From Streptomyces regalis (GTDB taxonomy: Bacteria; Actinomycetota; Actinomycetes; Streptomycetales; Streptomycetaceae): 51,440 nt of DNA. The translations under genes were made by a program, and so were the position numbers. Below the pieces are notes generated by a model. That model did not search any database and had not been told where the DNA came from. It was given only the letters and a program-made list of their open reading frames with translations. Positions 33,611 to 41,052 of the stretch are shown in pieces (position 1 is the stretch's first letter; every line of letters starts with the position of its first letter). The stretch spans positions 1 to 51,440 of the forward strand of contig NZ_LLZG01000373.1 in NCBI RefSeq assembly GCF_001509475.1. The letters run 5' to 3'.

Positions 33611-34186
33611 TCACCGCTGTCTCGGGATCCGCGCCAGCGCATGGACCGCCGCCTCCGCGAGTGCCGGGTGGGCCAGCGCCTCGTTCAGGACGCGTCTGGC
33701 CCGGGCGTCGCCCAGTGTGCCGAGACCCTCCACGCAGGCGAGGGCCACGCGGCGGTAGGGGTCGTGCGGGCGCAGGCGGCGCTCCAGGGTGGTGATGAGG
33801 GCGGGCACGGCCTCGGGGGCGCGCAGCTCCACCAGGAGCCGGACCGGGTGCAGGGCGTAGGCGACGCGGAGCTCGTTGGTGGCGAGAGCCGCCGCCGCGC
33901 GGGCCGTGCGCGGGTCGCCCAGCCGGGCGAGGGCGTGGGCGGCGGAGACACAGCGCTCCGGATCACGGTGGTTCAGGAGCAGGACGAGAGACTCGAAGGA
34001 CCGGCGGTCCCCGGCGAGGCCCAGCCGGAACGCGGCCAACTCCCTGGCCCACAACGGCTGGCCGGGCGCGGTGAGCACATCGGCGAGTTCGTCGAGGTCC
34101 TCGGTCGCCACGAGGCGGTCGTACGCGGCCGACGCTCCGGACTCCTGCCGTAAGCGCTCCGTGAGTGATCGCAACTCTTCGTCCAT
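33611..34186 (-). CDS. HEAT-repeat (PBS-lyase-like) protein
   Basis: 191 residues composed of ~30-residue helical pairs: AHALARLGDPRTARAAA, VALACVEGLGTLGDARA and VHALARIPRQR are clear HEAT/PBS-lyase repeat units. No catalytic residues are present; such proteins are scaffolds for protein-protein contacts. ATG at 34186 is preceded by TACGCT seven bases upstream, so the message may be leaderless. An in-frame start at 34204 is rejected because it overlaps that box. Convergent with the GNAT gene. Partner unknown. Confidence 0.75.
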   Translation of the reverse strand: MDEELRSLTERLRQESGASAAYDRLVATEDLDELADVLTAPGQPLWARELAAFRLGLAGDRRSFESLVLLLNHRDPERCVSAAHALARLGDPRTARAAAALATNELRVAYALHPVRLLVELRAPEAVPALITTLERRLRPHDPYRRVALACVEGLGTLGDARARRVLNEALAHPALAEAAVHALARIPRQR

Positions 34187-34594
34187 GAAGCCGAGCGTAT
34201 GCAAGCGGCGCGCCTCGCGGGACCTACATCACAAAGACGAGGTCTGGCGCGCTCGTTACCCTCCGGTTAAGCTCATACGAGCGAGTTACCCACTCGCTGA
34301 TTTGCTTGCAGCGGCCTGGTGACGCAGCCACTGCAAGGGGGCACCTCCCATGCCTTCAAGGCAGTGGGGGCGCTGGTCGGTTCGGTACATCACGTACCTC
34401 AGTACGACTCGGCTCCGGGACAGGGCCGGTCGGATCCACCGTTCCCCGGGGCGTGTGCGCGCCCCCGGTGACGGCACCGGGCGTGTGCGCCAGTAGCCCG
34501 GCAACACCCGCACTCACTCCTTTTCGCACCCGGTGCGCCCCTCGGCGCACCCGGGCGCGCTTCCAGTCGTCACCCTCATTCCTGGAGTCCCGCG
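34187..34594. other. Intergenic region with palindromes and leader of the acyl-CoA dehydrogenase gene
   Basis: This 408-base stretch has no convincing gene. It holds the promoter side of the HEAT gene, two short dyads (GCTC-ATAC-GAGC at 34271-34282 and GCGAG-N7-CTCGC at 34281-34297) that could be operators, a copy of the REP-like palindrome at 34337-34371, and a GC-rich leader ending with GGAG eight bases before the start at 34595. An open frame on the minus strand (34286-34513) crosses the palindrome and is not considered coding. Confidence 0.6.
34337..34371. repeat. REP-like palindrome, intergenic copy
   Basis: GGGGGCACCTCCC, a short centre and GGCAGTGGGGGC. It is the near-identical reverse complement of the copy inside the enolase-superfamily gene at 2922-2956, differing at only two or three positions. 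It may act as a transcriptional attenuator for the downstream dehydrogenase or be a dispersed repeat. Confidence 0.82.
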
Positions 34595-36412
34595 ATGGCC
34601 ACTCCCCTGTCCGACACCGCGTCCGACACCCCTCTGTCCCCGCTCAAGACCGTCGCCGTCGTCGGCCTCGGCACCATGGGCAGCGGCATCGCCGAGGTCC
34701 TGGCCAAGGCCGGTCGCGAGGTCATCGGCATCGACATCAGCGAGGCCGCGGCCGCCAAGGCCGTCGCCGCCCTGGAGTCCTCGACCGCCCGCGCCGTGGA
34801 GCGCGGCCGGCTCACCGAGGAGGAGCGCGCGGACGCCCTCGCCCGCATCCGCACCTTCACCGACCTGCGGGCCGCGGCCGACGCGGACCTGGTCATCGAG
34901 GTGGCGCCGGAGTCGTACGAGATCAAGCAGCAGATCTTCCGCGAGCTGGACGGGATCGTGCGCCCCGAGACGATCCTGGCGACCGGTACCAACGCCCTCT
35001 CGGTCACGCGCCTGGCCGCCGACTCGGCCCGCCCCGAGCGCGTGCTGGGACTGCACTTCTTCAACCCGGCGCCTGCGATGCGCCTCGTCGAGGTCGTCTC
35101 GTCCGTGCTGACCGCGCCGACGGCCGTCACCGCGGTCACGAACCTCGCCCTCGACCTCGGCAAGGAGCCCGTCGCGGTCGGTGACCGGCCCGGCTTCGTC
35201 GCCGACGGGCTGCTGTTCGGCTACCTCAACCAGGCGGCCGCGATGTACGAGGCGAAGTACGCCTCCCGCGAGGACATCGACGCCGCGATGCGGCTGGGCT
35301 GCGGGCTGCCGATGGGGCCGCTGGCCCTGCTCGACCTGATCGGCATCGACACCGCGCGCCGGGTCCTGGAGGCCATGTACGCCGAGTCCCGCGACCGCCT
35401 GCACGCCCCCGCGCCGATCCTCAAGCAGCTCAGCGAGGCGGGCCTGACGGGCCGTAAGTCGGGCCGCGGCTTCTACACGTACGAGGCGCCGGGCAACGCC
35501 GCCGTCGTGCGGGACGCGCTGACGCCGCTGGACGGCGCCGCCCTGGCCCCCGGCCGCACGGTCCGTTCTGTCGGTGTCGCGGGCTCCGGCACCATGGCGT
35601 CCGGGATCGCCGAGGTCTTCGCCAAGGCCGGGTACGAGGTCGTGCTGGCCGCCCGCAGCGAGGAGAAGGCGCAGGCCGCGAAGGCCCGTATCGGCAAGTC
35701 GCTTTCCCGCTCTGTCGACAAGGGGCGGATGACCGCCGAGGCCGCCGCGCAGACCCTGGACCGGATCACAGCGGCGGGCTCGTACGACGCGTTCGCCGAC
35801 GTCGATCTGGCCGTCGAGGCCGTCGCCGAGGACCTGGAGATCAAGCAGCAGCTGTTCGCGGCGCTGGACAAGGTCTGCAAGCCGGGCGCGGTGCTCGCCA
35901 CCACCACCTCGTCGCTGCCCGTCGTCGCCTGCGCCCGCGCCACCTCGCGTCCGCAGGACGTGATCGGCATGCACTTCTTCAACCCGGCGCCGGCGATGAA
36001 GCTGGTCGAGGTCGTCCGCACGGTGCTGACCGCCGACGACGTCCACTCCACGGTCCGCGAGGTCTGCGGCAGGATCAAGAAGCACGCCGTGGACTGCGGT
36101 GACCGGGCGGGCTTCATCGTGAACGCCCTGCTGTTCCCGTACCTGAACAACGCGATCAAGATGGTGCAGGAGCACTACGCGACGCTCGACGACATCGACG
36201 CGGCGATGAAGCTGGGCGGCGGCTACCCGATGGGCCCGTTCGAGCTGCTGGACGTCGTCGGGCTCGATGTCTCCCTCGCGATCGAGAAGGTCCTGCACCG
36301 CGAGTTCCGCGACCCCGGCCTCGCTCCGGCGCCGCTCCTGGAGCACCTGGTGGCCGCGGGCTGCCTCGGCCGCAAGACCGGCCGCGGCTTCCGCGAATAT
36401 GCCCGGCGCTGA
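34595..36412 (+). CDS. Tandem-fused 3-hydroxyacyl-CoA dehydrogenase
   Basis: 605 residues made of two complete dehydrogenase modules of ~300 residues. Each has a Rossmann motif (VVGLGTMGSGIAEV; VAGSGTMASGIAEV), the catalytic His motif HFFNPAPAM, and a C-terminal domain ending GRKSGRGFYTY or GRKTGRGFREY. These oxidise 3-hydroxyacyl-CoA or reduce acetoacetyl-CoA with NAD(P). The serine/asparagine segment of the active site differs between halves (ATGTNALSVT versus ATTTSSLPVV), so they may differ in preference or activity. It sits ~3.3 kb before the ethylmalonyl-CoA operon and could feed 3-hydroxybutyryl-CoA toward crotonyl-CoA. ATG at 34595 with GGAG eight bases upstream. Confidence 0.88.
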   Translation: MATPLSDTASDTPLSPLKTVAVVGLGTMGSGIAEVLAKAGREVIGIDISEAAAAKAVAALESSTARAVERGRLTEEERADALARIRTFTDLRAAADADLVIEVAPESYEIKQQIFRELDGIVRPETILATGTNALSVTRLAADSARPERVLGLHFFNPAPAMRLVEVVSSVLTAPTAVTAVTNLALDLGKEPVAVGDRPGFVADGLLFGYLNQAAAMYEAKYASREDIDAAMRLGCGLPMGPLALLDLIGIDTARRVLEAMYAESRDRLHAPAPILKQLSEAGLTGRKSGRGFYTYEAPGNAAVVRDALTPLDGAALAPGRTVRSVGVAGSGTMASGIAEVFAKAGYEVVLAARSEEKAQAAKARIGKSLSRSVDKGRMTAEAAAQTLDRITAAGSYDAFADVDLAVEAVAEDLEIKQQLFAALDKVCKPGAVLATTTSSLPVVACARATSRPQDVIGMHFFNPAPAMKLVEVVRTVLTADDVHSTVREVCGRIKKHAVDCGDRAGFIVNALLFPYLNNAIKMVQEHYATLDDIDAAMKLGGGYPMGPFELLDVVGLDVSLAIEKVLHREFRDPGLAPAPLLEHLVAAGCLGRKTGRGFREYARR

Positions 36413-36447
36413 GCGGCCCGGCGACTGGTTCAGAAGCGGTCAGGAGT

Positions 36448-36499
36448 GGGGCGGGCTGCTGGACCCCGGCAGCCCGCCCCCGCCCGCCCGGGGCGGGGG
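36448..36499 (+). terminator. Two overlapping GC hairpins after the dehydrogenase
   Basis: GGGGCGGGCT at 36448-36457 pairs perfectly with AGCCCGCCCC at 36471-36480. CCCCCGCCC at 36477-36485 pairs with GGGCGGGGG at 36491-36499. The two share four bases, so they are mutually exclusive, as in an attenuator. No U-tract follows, as is usual for Streptomyces. Confidence 0.65.
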
Positions 36500-36507
36500 A
36501 AACCCGG

Positions 36508-36535
36508 TGCATGCGCATCAAGCTGCGCACATGCA
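36508..36535. promoter_or_regulatory. Candidate operator of the TetR-family gene
   Basis: TGCATGCGCA, six bases, TGCGCACATGCA: an inverted repeat with one two-base offset. It lies just before TACGTT (36537-36542), the -10 box of a leaderless start at 36549, so it covers the -35/spacer and would allow autorepression. Confidence 0.6.
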
Positions 36536-36548
36536 GTACGTTCGGGTC

Positions 36549-37361
36549 ATGTCCCAGCCCGCCAAGTCCTCACGTACACCAGCCACGCCCGACGCGCCGG
36601 AAAGTGCCGCCGGCAGTCGCGCGGCCGCCCAACGGCTCAAGATGCGCCGCGAACTGGCGGCCGCGGCGATGGAGCTGTTCGCGACCAAGGGGTACGAGGC
36701 GACCACCGTCGACGAGATCGCGGCCGCGGCCGGGGTCGCCCGCCGCACGTTCTTCCGTCACTTCCGTTCCAAGGAAGAGGCGATCTTCCCGGACCACGAC
36801 GACACCCTGGTCCGCGCCGAGGCGGTGCTCAACGCCGCCCCGGCCCATGAGCACCCGCTCGACACGGTGTGCCGCGGCATCAAGGAAGTCATGCGGATGT
36901 ACGCGGCCCGGCCGGAGATCTCGGTCGCCCGCTACAAGCTCACGCGCGAGGTGCCCACCCTGCGCGAGGCCGAGATCGCGTCGGTGGCCCGCTACGAACG
37001 CCTCTTCACCCGCTATCTCCTCGGCCACTTCGACGAGCACGCGCACGACGACGACGCCAACGACGACCCGTTGCTGGCGGAGGTCGCCGCGTCGGCCGTG
37101 GTCACCGCCCACAATCACGTCCTGCGGCGCTGGCTGCGGGCCGGGGGTCAAGGCGACGTGGAGGCGCAGCTCGACCATGCCTTCGCGATCGTACAGAGGA
37201 CGTTCGGGACGGGCATCGGGGTGGGCCGGGAGACCGCGCCGCGTACGGCGCCGGCCTCCGTGGCCACGCAGGGCGAGGTTCTGGTGACGGTGGCCAGGAC
37301 CGACGCGCCGCTCGACGAGGTGATGCGGACCATCGAGCAGGCGCTGAAGGAGCGGGGCTAG
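36549..37361 (+). CDS. TetR/AcrR-family transcriptional regulator
   Basis: 270 residues. The N-terminal helix-turn-helix reads MELFATKGYEATTVDEIAAA then GVARRTFFRHFRSKEEAIF, an excellent TetR DNA-binding domain (about residues 35-85). The C-terminal ligand-binding part is helical with an acidic HDDDANDD loop and a Pro/Ala-rich tail. The ATG at 36549 fits a leaderless message; an earlier ATG at 36531 lies inside the operator-like palindrome and is rejected. It lies between the dehydrogenase and the ethylmalonyl-CoA operon, so control of acetyl-CoA/acyl-CoA metabolism is a reasonable inference, but no matching palindrome was seen before ccr. Confidence 0.87.
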   Translation: MSQPAKSSRTPATPDAPESAAGSRAAAQRLKMRRELAAAAMELFATKGYEATTVDEIAAAAGVARRTFFRHFRSKEEAIFPDHDDTLVRAEAVLNAAPAHEHPLDTVCRGIKEVMRMYAARPEISVARYKLTREVPTLREAEIASVARYERLFTRYLLGHFDEHAHDDDANDDPLLAEVAASAVVTAHNHVLRRWLRAGGQGDVEAQLDHAFAIVQRTFGTGIGVGRETAPRTAPASVATQGEVLVTVARTDAPLDEVMRTIEQALKERG

Positions 37362-37501
37362 GGCGAACGGGCCCAGGGCCTTACGCAGGGCGTTACGCAG
37401 GGTGCTCACGAGGGATCCCTCGGTGGGAACCATTGCGTCGGCTCATCCGTCCTCCATGTCGAGAGCACGATCTTCATGGTGCGCGACGGAAGTGAGTTGC
37501 C

Positions 37502-37720
37502 ATGCAGGCGAAAGACTCGACCAAGCTCGAAGCCACGCTGGCCGACGGGCGGCGCATGACCCTGTCCCTCCCCGCGACGGACGCGAAGTGGGCCGCCGAC
37601 GGCATACAGGGCCTGCGCGCCGTCCCGCCCACCCACACGGGCCGCGGTGAGGAGCCGCCCGCCCTCCCCGAGGAGCCGGCGCTCCCCCTGCAGGTGGCGC
37701 TGCTCGGCCTCGGCGCCTAG
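37502..37720 (+). CDS. Small hypothetical protein at a deletion junction
   Basis: 72 residues, MQAKDSTKLEATLADGRRMT and onward, ending in a Pro/Leu-rich LLGLGA. The start at 37502 follows GGAAGTGAG, a usable ribosome site. I do not recognise the family. Its stop codon falls two bases before the point where the antisense MFS remnant begins to look like a transporter, so its C-terminus may be a product of the same rearrangement. Two 12-base repeats (TTACGCAGGGYG) occur upstream at 37381-37404. Confidence 0.4.
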   Translation: MQAKDSTKLEATLADGRRMTLSLPATDAKWAADGIQGLRAVPPTHTGRGEEPPALPEEPALPLQVALLGLGA

Positions 37721-37721
37721 G

Positions 37722-37973
37722 CAACACCTTCTGCCGGCCGACGCGGTCGGTGACGTAGCCGAAGACGAGCCCGCCGACGAACATGCCGAGCAGCGTGGCC
37801 GATCCGACGAGCCCGGACATGGTGGAGCCGAGGTCGAAGTCGCTGGTGACGAGCGGGAGCGCGACGCCGATGATGCTGAGGATGTAGCCGTCGCAGAACT
37901 CGCCGCCACCCGCGTACAGGGTGATCAGCCAATGAGTTCTGGTGGGCCGGGACTTCTCCAGTGATGCGGGCAT
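37722..37973 (-). pseudogene. Truncated MFS transporter (N-terminal fragment)
   Basis: The ATG at 37973, with AGGAGA five bases upstream, begins MPASLEKSRPTRTHWLITLY. The first 84 codons match an MFS symporter up to the motif A region VFGYVTDRVGRQKVL, then homology stops abruptly at ~37722 and the frame continues as arginine/proline-rich nonsense to 37443. Only about two of twelve membrane helices remain, so it cannot transport. The gene was divergent from the CdaR-type regulator, the usual place for the transporter it controls. A deletion removed the rest, joining it to the small ORF at 37502-37720. Confidence 0.75.
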
Positions 37974-38124
37974 GACCGTCTCCTGGGGATCCTGGGGAGG
38001 GGACTGCGAGGGTGGGGTGGGGAAGGTGCGGGCCGCCCGTTGACGGAAGAAGGTATGGATCCCGGCGTCCGGCGTCATCGTACGAAGTGCACGACGACGC
38101 TGCCGTGTTCACGGCTGACGCCTG

Positions 38125-38130
38125 TACCTT
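38125..38130 (+). promoter_or_regulatory. -10 box for the regulator
   Basis: TACCTT, six bases, ATG at 38137: leaderless geometry. No ribosome site precedes the start. Confidence 0.45.
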
Positions 38131-38136
38131 CCGTAC

Positions 38137-39284
38137 ATGGCAGCCGGCGATGCCCGCACACCCGTCCTCACGCCCGAACTCGCCCAGGAGATCGCCTGCG
38201 ACATCGGGCGCATCACCGGCTTCAACGTGCTGATCACGGACCGCGAGGCGGTCGTCATCGGCTGCGGCGACACCGCCCGCCTGGGCACGGTCCACGAGGC
38301 GTCGTACGAGGTGCTGCGCACCCGTCGCCCCGCCACGCACACGGCCGAGCAGGCGCGGCGGATGCGCGGGGTGCTGTCGGGGTGAGCCTGCCGATCACCG
38401 TCGGCGCCCAGGCGGTGGGCACTGTCTGCCTCACCGGCGACCCGGACGAGGTGCGGCGCTTCGGGCTGGTCGTCCAGCGGCAGACCGAGATCCTCCTGGA
38501 GGAGGCGACCCTGCTGCGCTCCCGGCTCCTGCACGAGCGGGCGGTCGACGACTGCGTACGGGACATCGCGCTGTACGACCCCGAGGTCGTCGACGCCGAG
38601 ACGGTGGAGGCGCGGATGGCGGAACTGGGGGCCGATCCGCGGATCCCGCGCACGGCGGTCGTGCCGGACGTCCGGGCGGGTGGGGTGTCCCGGATGTCGC
38701 TGCTGCGGACGGTACGGGAGGTGTTCGGTTCCGCTCAGGACGTGACCGGGGAGCTCGCCGTCGGCCGGTACGCCGTCCTGCACGCCTCGGCCGGACGCCC
38801 CGAGCGGCTCGTCGAGCGGTGCTCCACGCTGGTCGGGCGCCTCGGCGAACGGCACGGGGCCGACGCTCGGGCCGGGATCGGTGAGCCCGGGCGTGGCGCC
38901 ACCGGGACGCACGACTCGTACCGGGACGCGGCGCTGGCACTGCGTACCGGTCCCCGGCTGGAGCCGGACAGCCGCGTCTTCGCCGTGGCCGACCTGCGCG
39001 TGCCCCAGCTCGTGGCGTCGGTCGTACGGCAGGAACGCGCCCGGTACGCGGCCGCGGTCCTTGCGGGACTGCGTGAGCGGGAGGACTGGCCGGTGCTGCG
39101 GGAGACGCTGATCGCCTGGGCGGAGGGCGGCTTCCAGCTGGTCCGCACGTCGCAGCGGCTCGCCGTCCACCGGAACACGCTGCTCTACCGGCTGACGAAG
39201 ATCGAGGAGCTGACCGGGCGCGGGGTGCGGGAGCCTCGCACCGCGATGGCCATGTACCTGGCTTGCCTGGCCGATGCCCTTTAG
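38137..39284 (+). pseudogene. CdaR/PucR-type sugar-diacid regulator with a frameshift
   Basis: The N-terminal sugar-diacid recognition domain (VLTPELAQEIACDIGRITGF) is in one frame to a TGA at 38383-38385; the rest of that domain (GVSLPITVGAQAVGTVCLTG), a linker and the C-terminal PucR helix-turn-helix (TSQRLAVHRNTLLYRLTKIE) continue in another frame. Total span is 3n+2 bases, consistent with loss of one G in the run at 38379-38382. A GTG at 38382-38384 overlaps the stop, so a second polypeptide lacking residues 1-82 could still be made by coupling. Intact, such regulators sense glycerate/glucarate and control transport and glycerate kinase. The neighbouring transporter is also destroyed. Confidence 0.75.
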
Positions 39285-39677
39285 GCGGCCGTTGGGCGGC
39301 CGCTGGGCGACCGATAGCGCCCGAATAGCACCTACTCGCCGGTAGCTTTGATCGATCATCGCTCATTTGTTACGTAAAGATTTCATCTGAGAGCAAGTTC
39401 TGGCACCCAGTGCCTTGCCAGGTGACACGCGGTGCCATACGTTGAAAGAGTCCGGGCGGCCGGCGTGCAGAGACCATTCGTACGCCGGCTGTCCCCGCAA
39501 GCCCCCTCCCGGGCCTGCGCGCCCGGACGCCTGCGTCACAGGCAACCTCCCGCGCCACAAAGCGCTGCCGAACAGCACCACCCGCCGAACCGACGGCAAC
39601 ACACCCAAAACCCTCAGCAGCACCGACGTAACCCTCAGCACCCCTCCCTCAGGGTGCGCATCGCCGGAGGCAACACC
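39285..39677 (+). other. Promoter and structured leader of the ethylmalonyl-CoA operon
   Basis: No gene is seen in these 393 bases. They include two AT-rich palindromes, TGATCGATCA (39349-39358) and TTACGTAA (39370-39377), a good promoter at 39415-39443, then a leader of ~228 bases. The leader has a long-range pair GTCCGGGCG (39450-39458)/CGCCCGGAC (39520-39528) and a GCCTG-CGTCA-CAGGC hairpin (39529-39543), then an A/C-rich unstructured run up to GGAGG at 39666-39670. It resembles no riboswitch I recognise. Confidence 0.6.
39415..39443 (+). promoter_or_regulatory. Probable ccr promoter
   Basis: TTGCCA (-35, 39415-39420), a 17-base spacer and TACGTT (-10, 39438-39443). This is the best vegetative-type match in the gap and predicts a start near 39450 and a ~228-base leader. 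Confidence 0.6.
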
Positions 39678-41021
39678 GTGACCGTGAAGGACATCCTGGA
39701 CGCGATCCAGTCGCCGGACTCGACGCCGGACGACTTCGCCGCTCTGCCGCTCCCCGAGTCGTACCGCGCGATCACCGTGCACAAGGACGAGACGGAGATG
39801 TTCGCGGGCCTGGAGACCCGTGACAAGGACCCGCGCAAGTCGATCCACCTGGACGACGTGCCGCTGCCGGAGCTCGGCCCGGGCGAGGCCCTGGTGGCCG
39901 TCATGGCCTCCTCGGTCAACTACAACTCGGTGTGGACCTCGATCTTCGAGCCGCTGCCGACCTTCGGTTTCCTGGAGCGCTACGGCAAGCTCAGCGAGCT
40001 CACCAAGCGCCACGACCTGCCGTACCACATCATCGGCTCCGACCTCGCGGGCGTCGTCCTGCGCACCGGCCCGGGCGTCAACGCCTGGAAGCCCGGTGAC
40101 GAGGTCGTCGCGCACTGTCTGTCCGTCGAGCTGGAGTCCAGCGACGGCCACAACGACACCATGCTCGACCCCGAGCAGCGCATCTGGGGCTTCGAGACGA
40201 ACTTCGGCGGCCTCGCGGAGATCGCCCTCGTCAAGTCCAACCAGTTGATGCCGAAGCCCGGCCACCTGAGCTGGGAGGAGGCCGCGGCCCCCGGGCTCGT
40301 GAACTCCACGGCATACCGCCAGCTGGTCTCCCGCAACGGCGCCGGCATGAAGCAGGGCGACAACGTCCTCATCTGGGGCGCGAGCGGTGGCCTCGGGTCG
40401 TACGCCACGCAGTTCGCCCTGGCCGGTGGCGCCAACCCGATCTGTGTCGTCTCCAGCGACCAGAAGGCGGAGATCTGCCGGGCGATGGGCGCCGAGGCGA
40501 TCATCGACCGCAACGCCGAGGGCTACAAGTTCTGGAAGGACGAGCACACCCAGGACCCGAAGGAGTGGAAGCGCTTCGGCAAGCGCATCCGCGAGCTCAC
40601 CGGCGGCGAGGACGTCGACATCGTCTTCGAGCACCCGGGCCGCGAGACCTTCGGCGCCTCTGTGTACGTCACGCGCAAGGGCGGCACCATCGTCACCTGC
40701 GCCTCGACCTCCGGGTACAACCACGAGTACGACAACCGCTACCTGTGGATGTCCCTGAAGCGGATCATCGGCTCGCACTTCGCCAACTACCGCGAGGCCT
40801 GGGAGGCCAACCGGCTCATCGCGAAGGGCAAGATCCACCCGACTCTGTCGAGGGTCTACTCCCTGGAGGAGACCGGCCAGGCCGCGTACGACGTGCACCG
40901 CAACCTCCACCAGGGCAAGGTCGGCGTGCTGTGCCTGGCCCCCGAGGAGGGACTCGGCGTGCGCGACGAGGAGATGCGCGCCAAGCACATCGACGCCATC
41001 AACCGCTTCCGCAACATCTGA
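39678..41021 (+). CDS. ccr: Crotonyl-CoA carboxylase/reductase
   Basis: 447-residue MDR-family enzyme that reduces and carboxylates crotonyl-CoA with NADPH and CO2 to (2S)-ethylmalonyl-CoA, the committed step of acetyl-CoA assimilation by the ethylmalonyl-CoA pathway and a source of extender units for polyketides. GTG start at 39678 with GGAGG seven bases upstream gives VTVKDILDAIQ. The cofactor motif LIWGASGGLGSYA, the CO2/CoA-site segments IWGFETNFGGLAE and IVFEHPGRETFG, and the full length match Ccr. It is first in the operon ccr-ecm-mcl-mch-mcd. The last 14 bases, including the stop, are exactly duplicated right after the gene. Confidence 0.95.
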   Translation: MTVKDILDAIQSPDSTPDDFAALPLPESYRAITVHKDETEMFAGLETRDKDPRKSIHLDDVPLPELGPGEALVAVMASSVNYNSVWTSIFEPLPTFGFLERYGKLSELTKRHDLPYHIIGSDLAGVVLRTGPGVNAWKPGDEVVAHCLSVELESSDGHNDTMLDPEQRIWGFETNFGGLAEIALVKSNQLMPKPGHLSWEEAAAPGLVNSTAYRQLVSRNGAGMKQGDNVLIWGASGGLGSYATQFALAGGANPICVVSSDQKAEICRAMGAEAIIDRNAEGYKFWKDEHTQDPKEWKRFGKRIRELTGGEDVDIVFEHPGRETFGASVYVTRKGGTIVTCASTSGYNHEYDNRYLWMSLKRIIGSHFANYREAWEANRLIAKGKIHPTLSRVYSLEETGQAAYDVHRNLHQGKVGVLCLAPEEGLGVRDEEMRAKHIDAINRFRNI

Positions 41022-41035
41022 TCCGCAACATCTGA
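41008..41035. repeat. 14-base tandem duplication covering the ccr stop codon
   Basis: TCCGCAACATCTGA occurs at 41008-41021 and again at 41022-41035, so the final codons and TGA of ccr are present twice. The second copy lies in the 31-base gap before the mutase gene, ending 17 bases before its start. Confidence 0.9.
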
Positions 41036-41052
41036 GACACCCGAGGTCATAG

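Noticed and set aside
34286..34513. 75-codon minus-strand ORF in the intergenic region
   Set aside because: It passes straight through the REP-like palindrome and has no ribosome site or family resemblance.
36570..37433. Minus-strand open frame with LRNALRKAL-like repeats at its start
   Set aside because: Antisense to the TetR gene; the repeats come from a 12-base DNA duplication after that gene.
39363..40988. A 541-codon open frame on the minus strand
   Set aside because: Antisense to ccr, which has clear family motifs on the plus strand.
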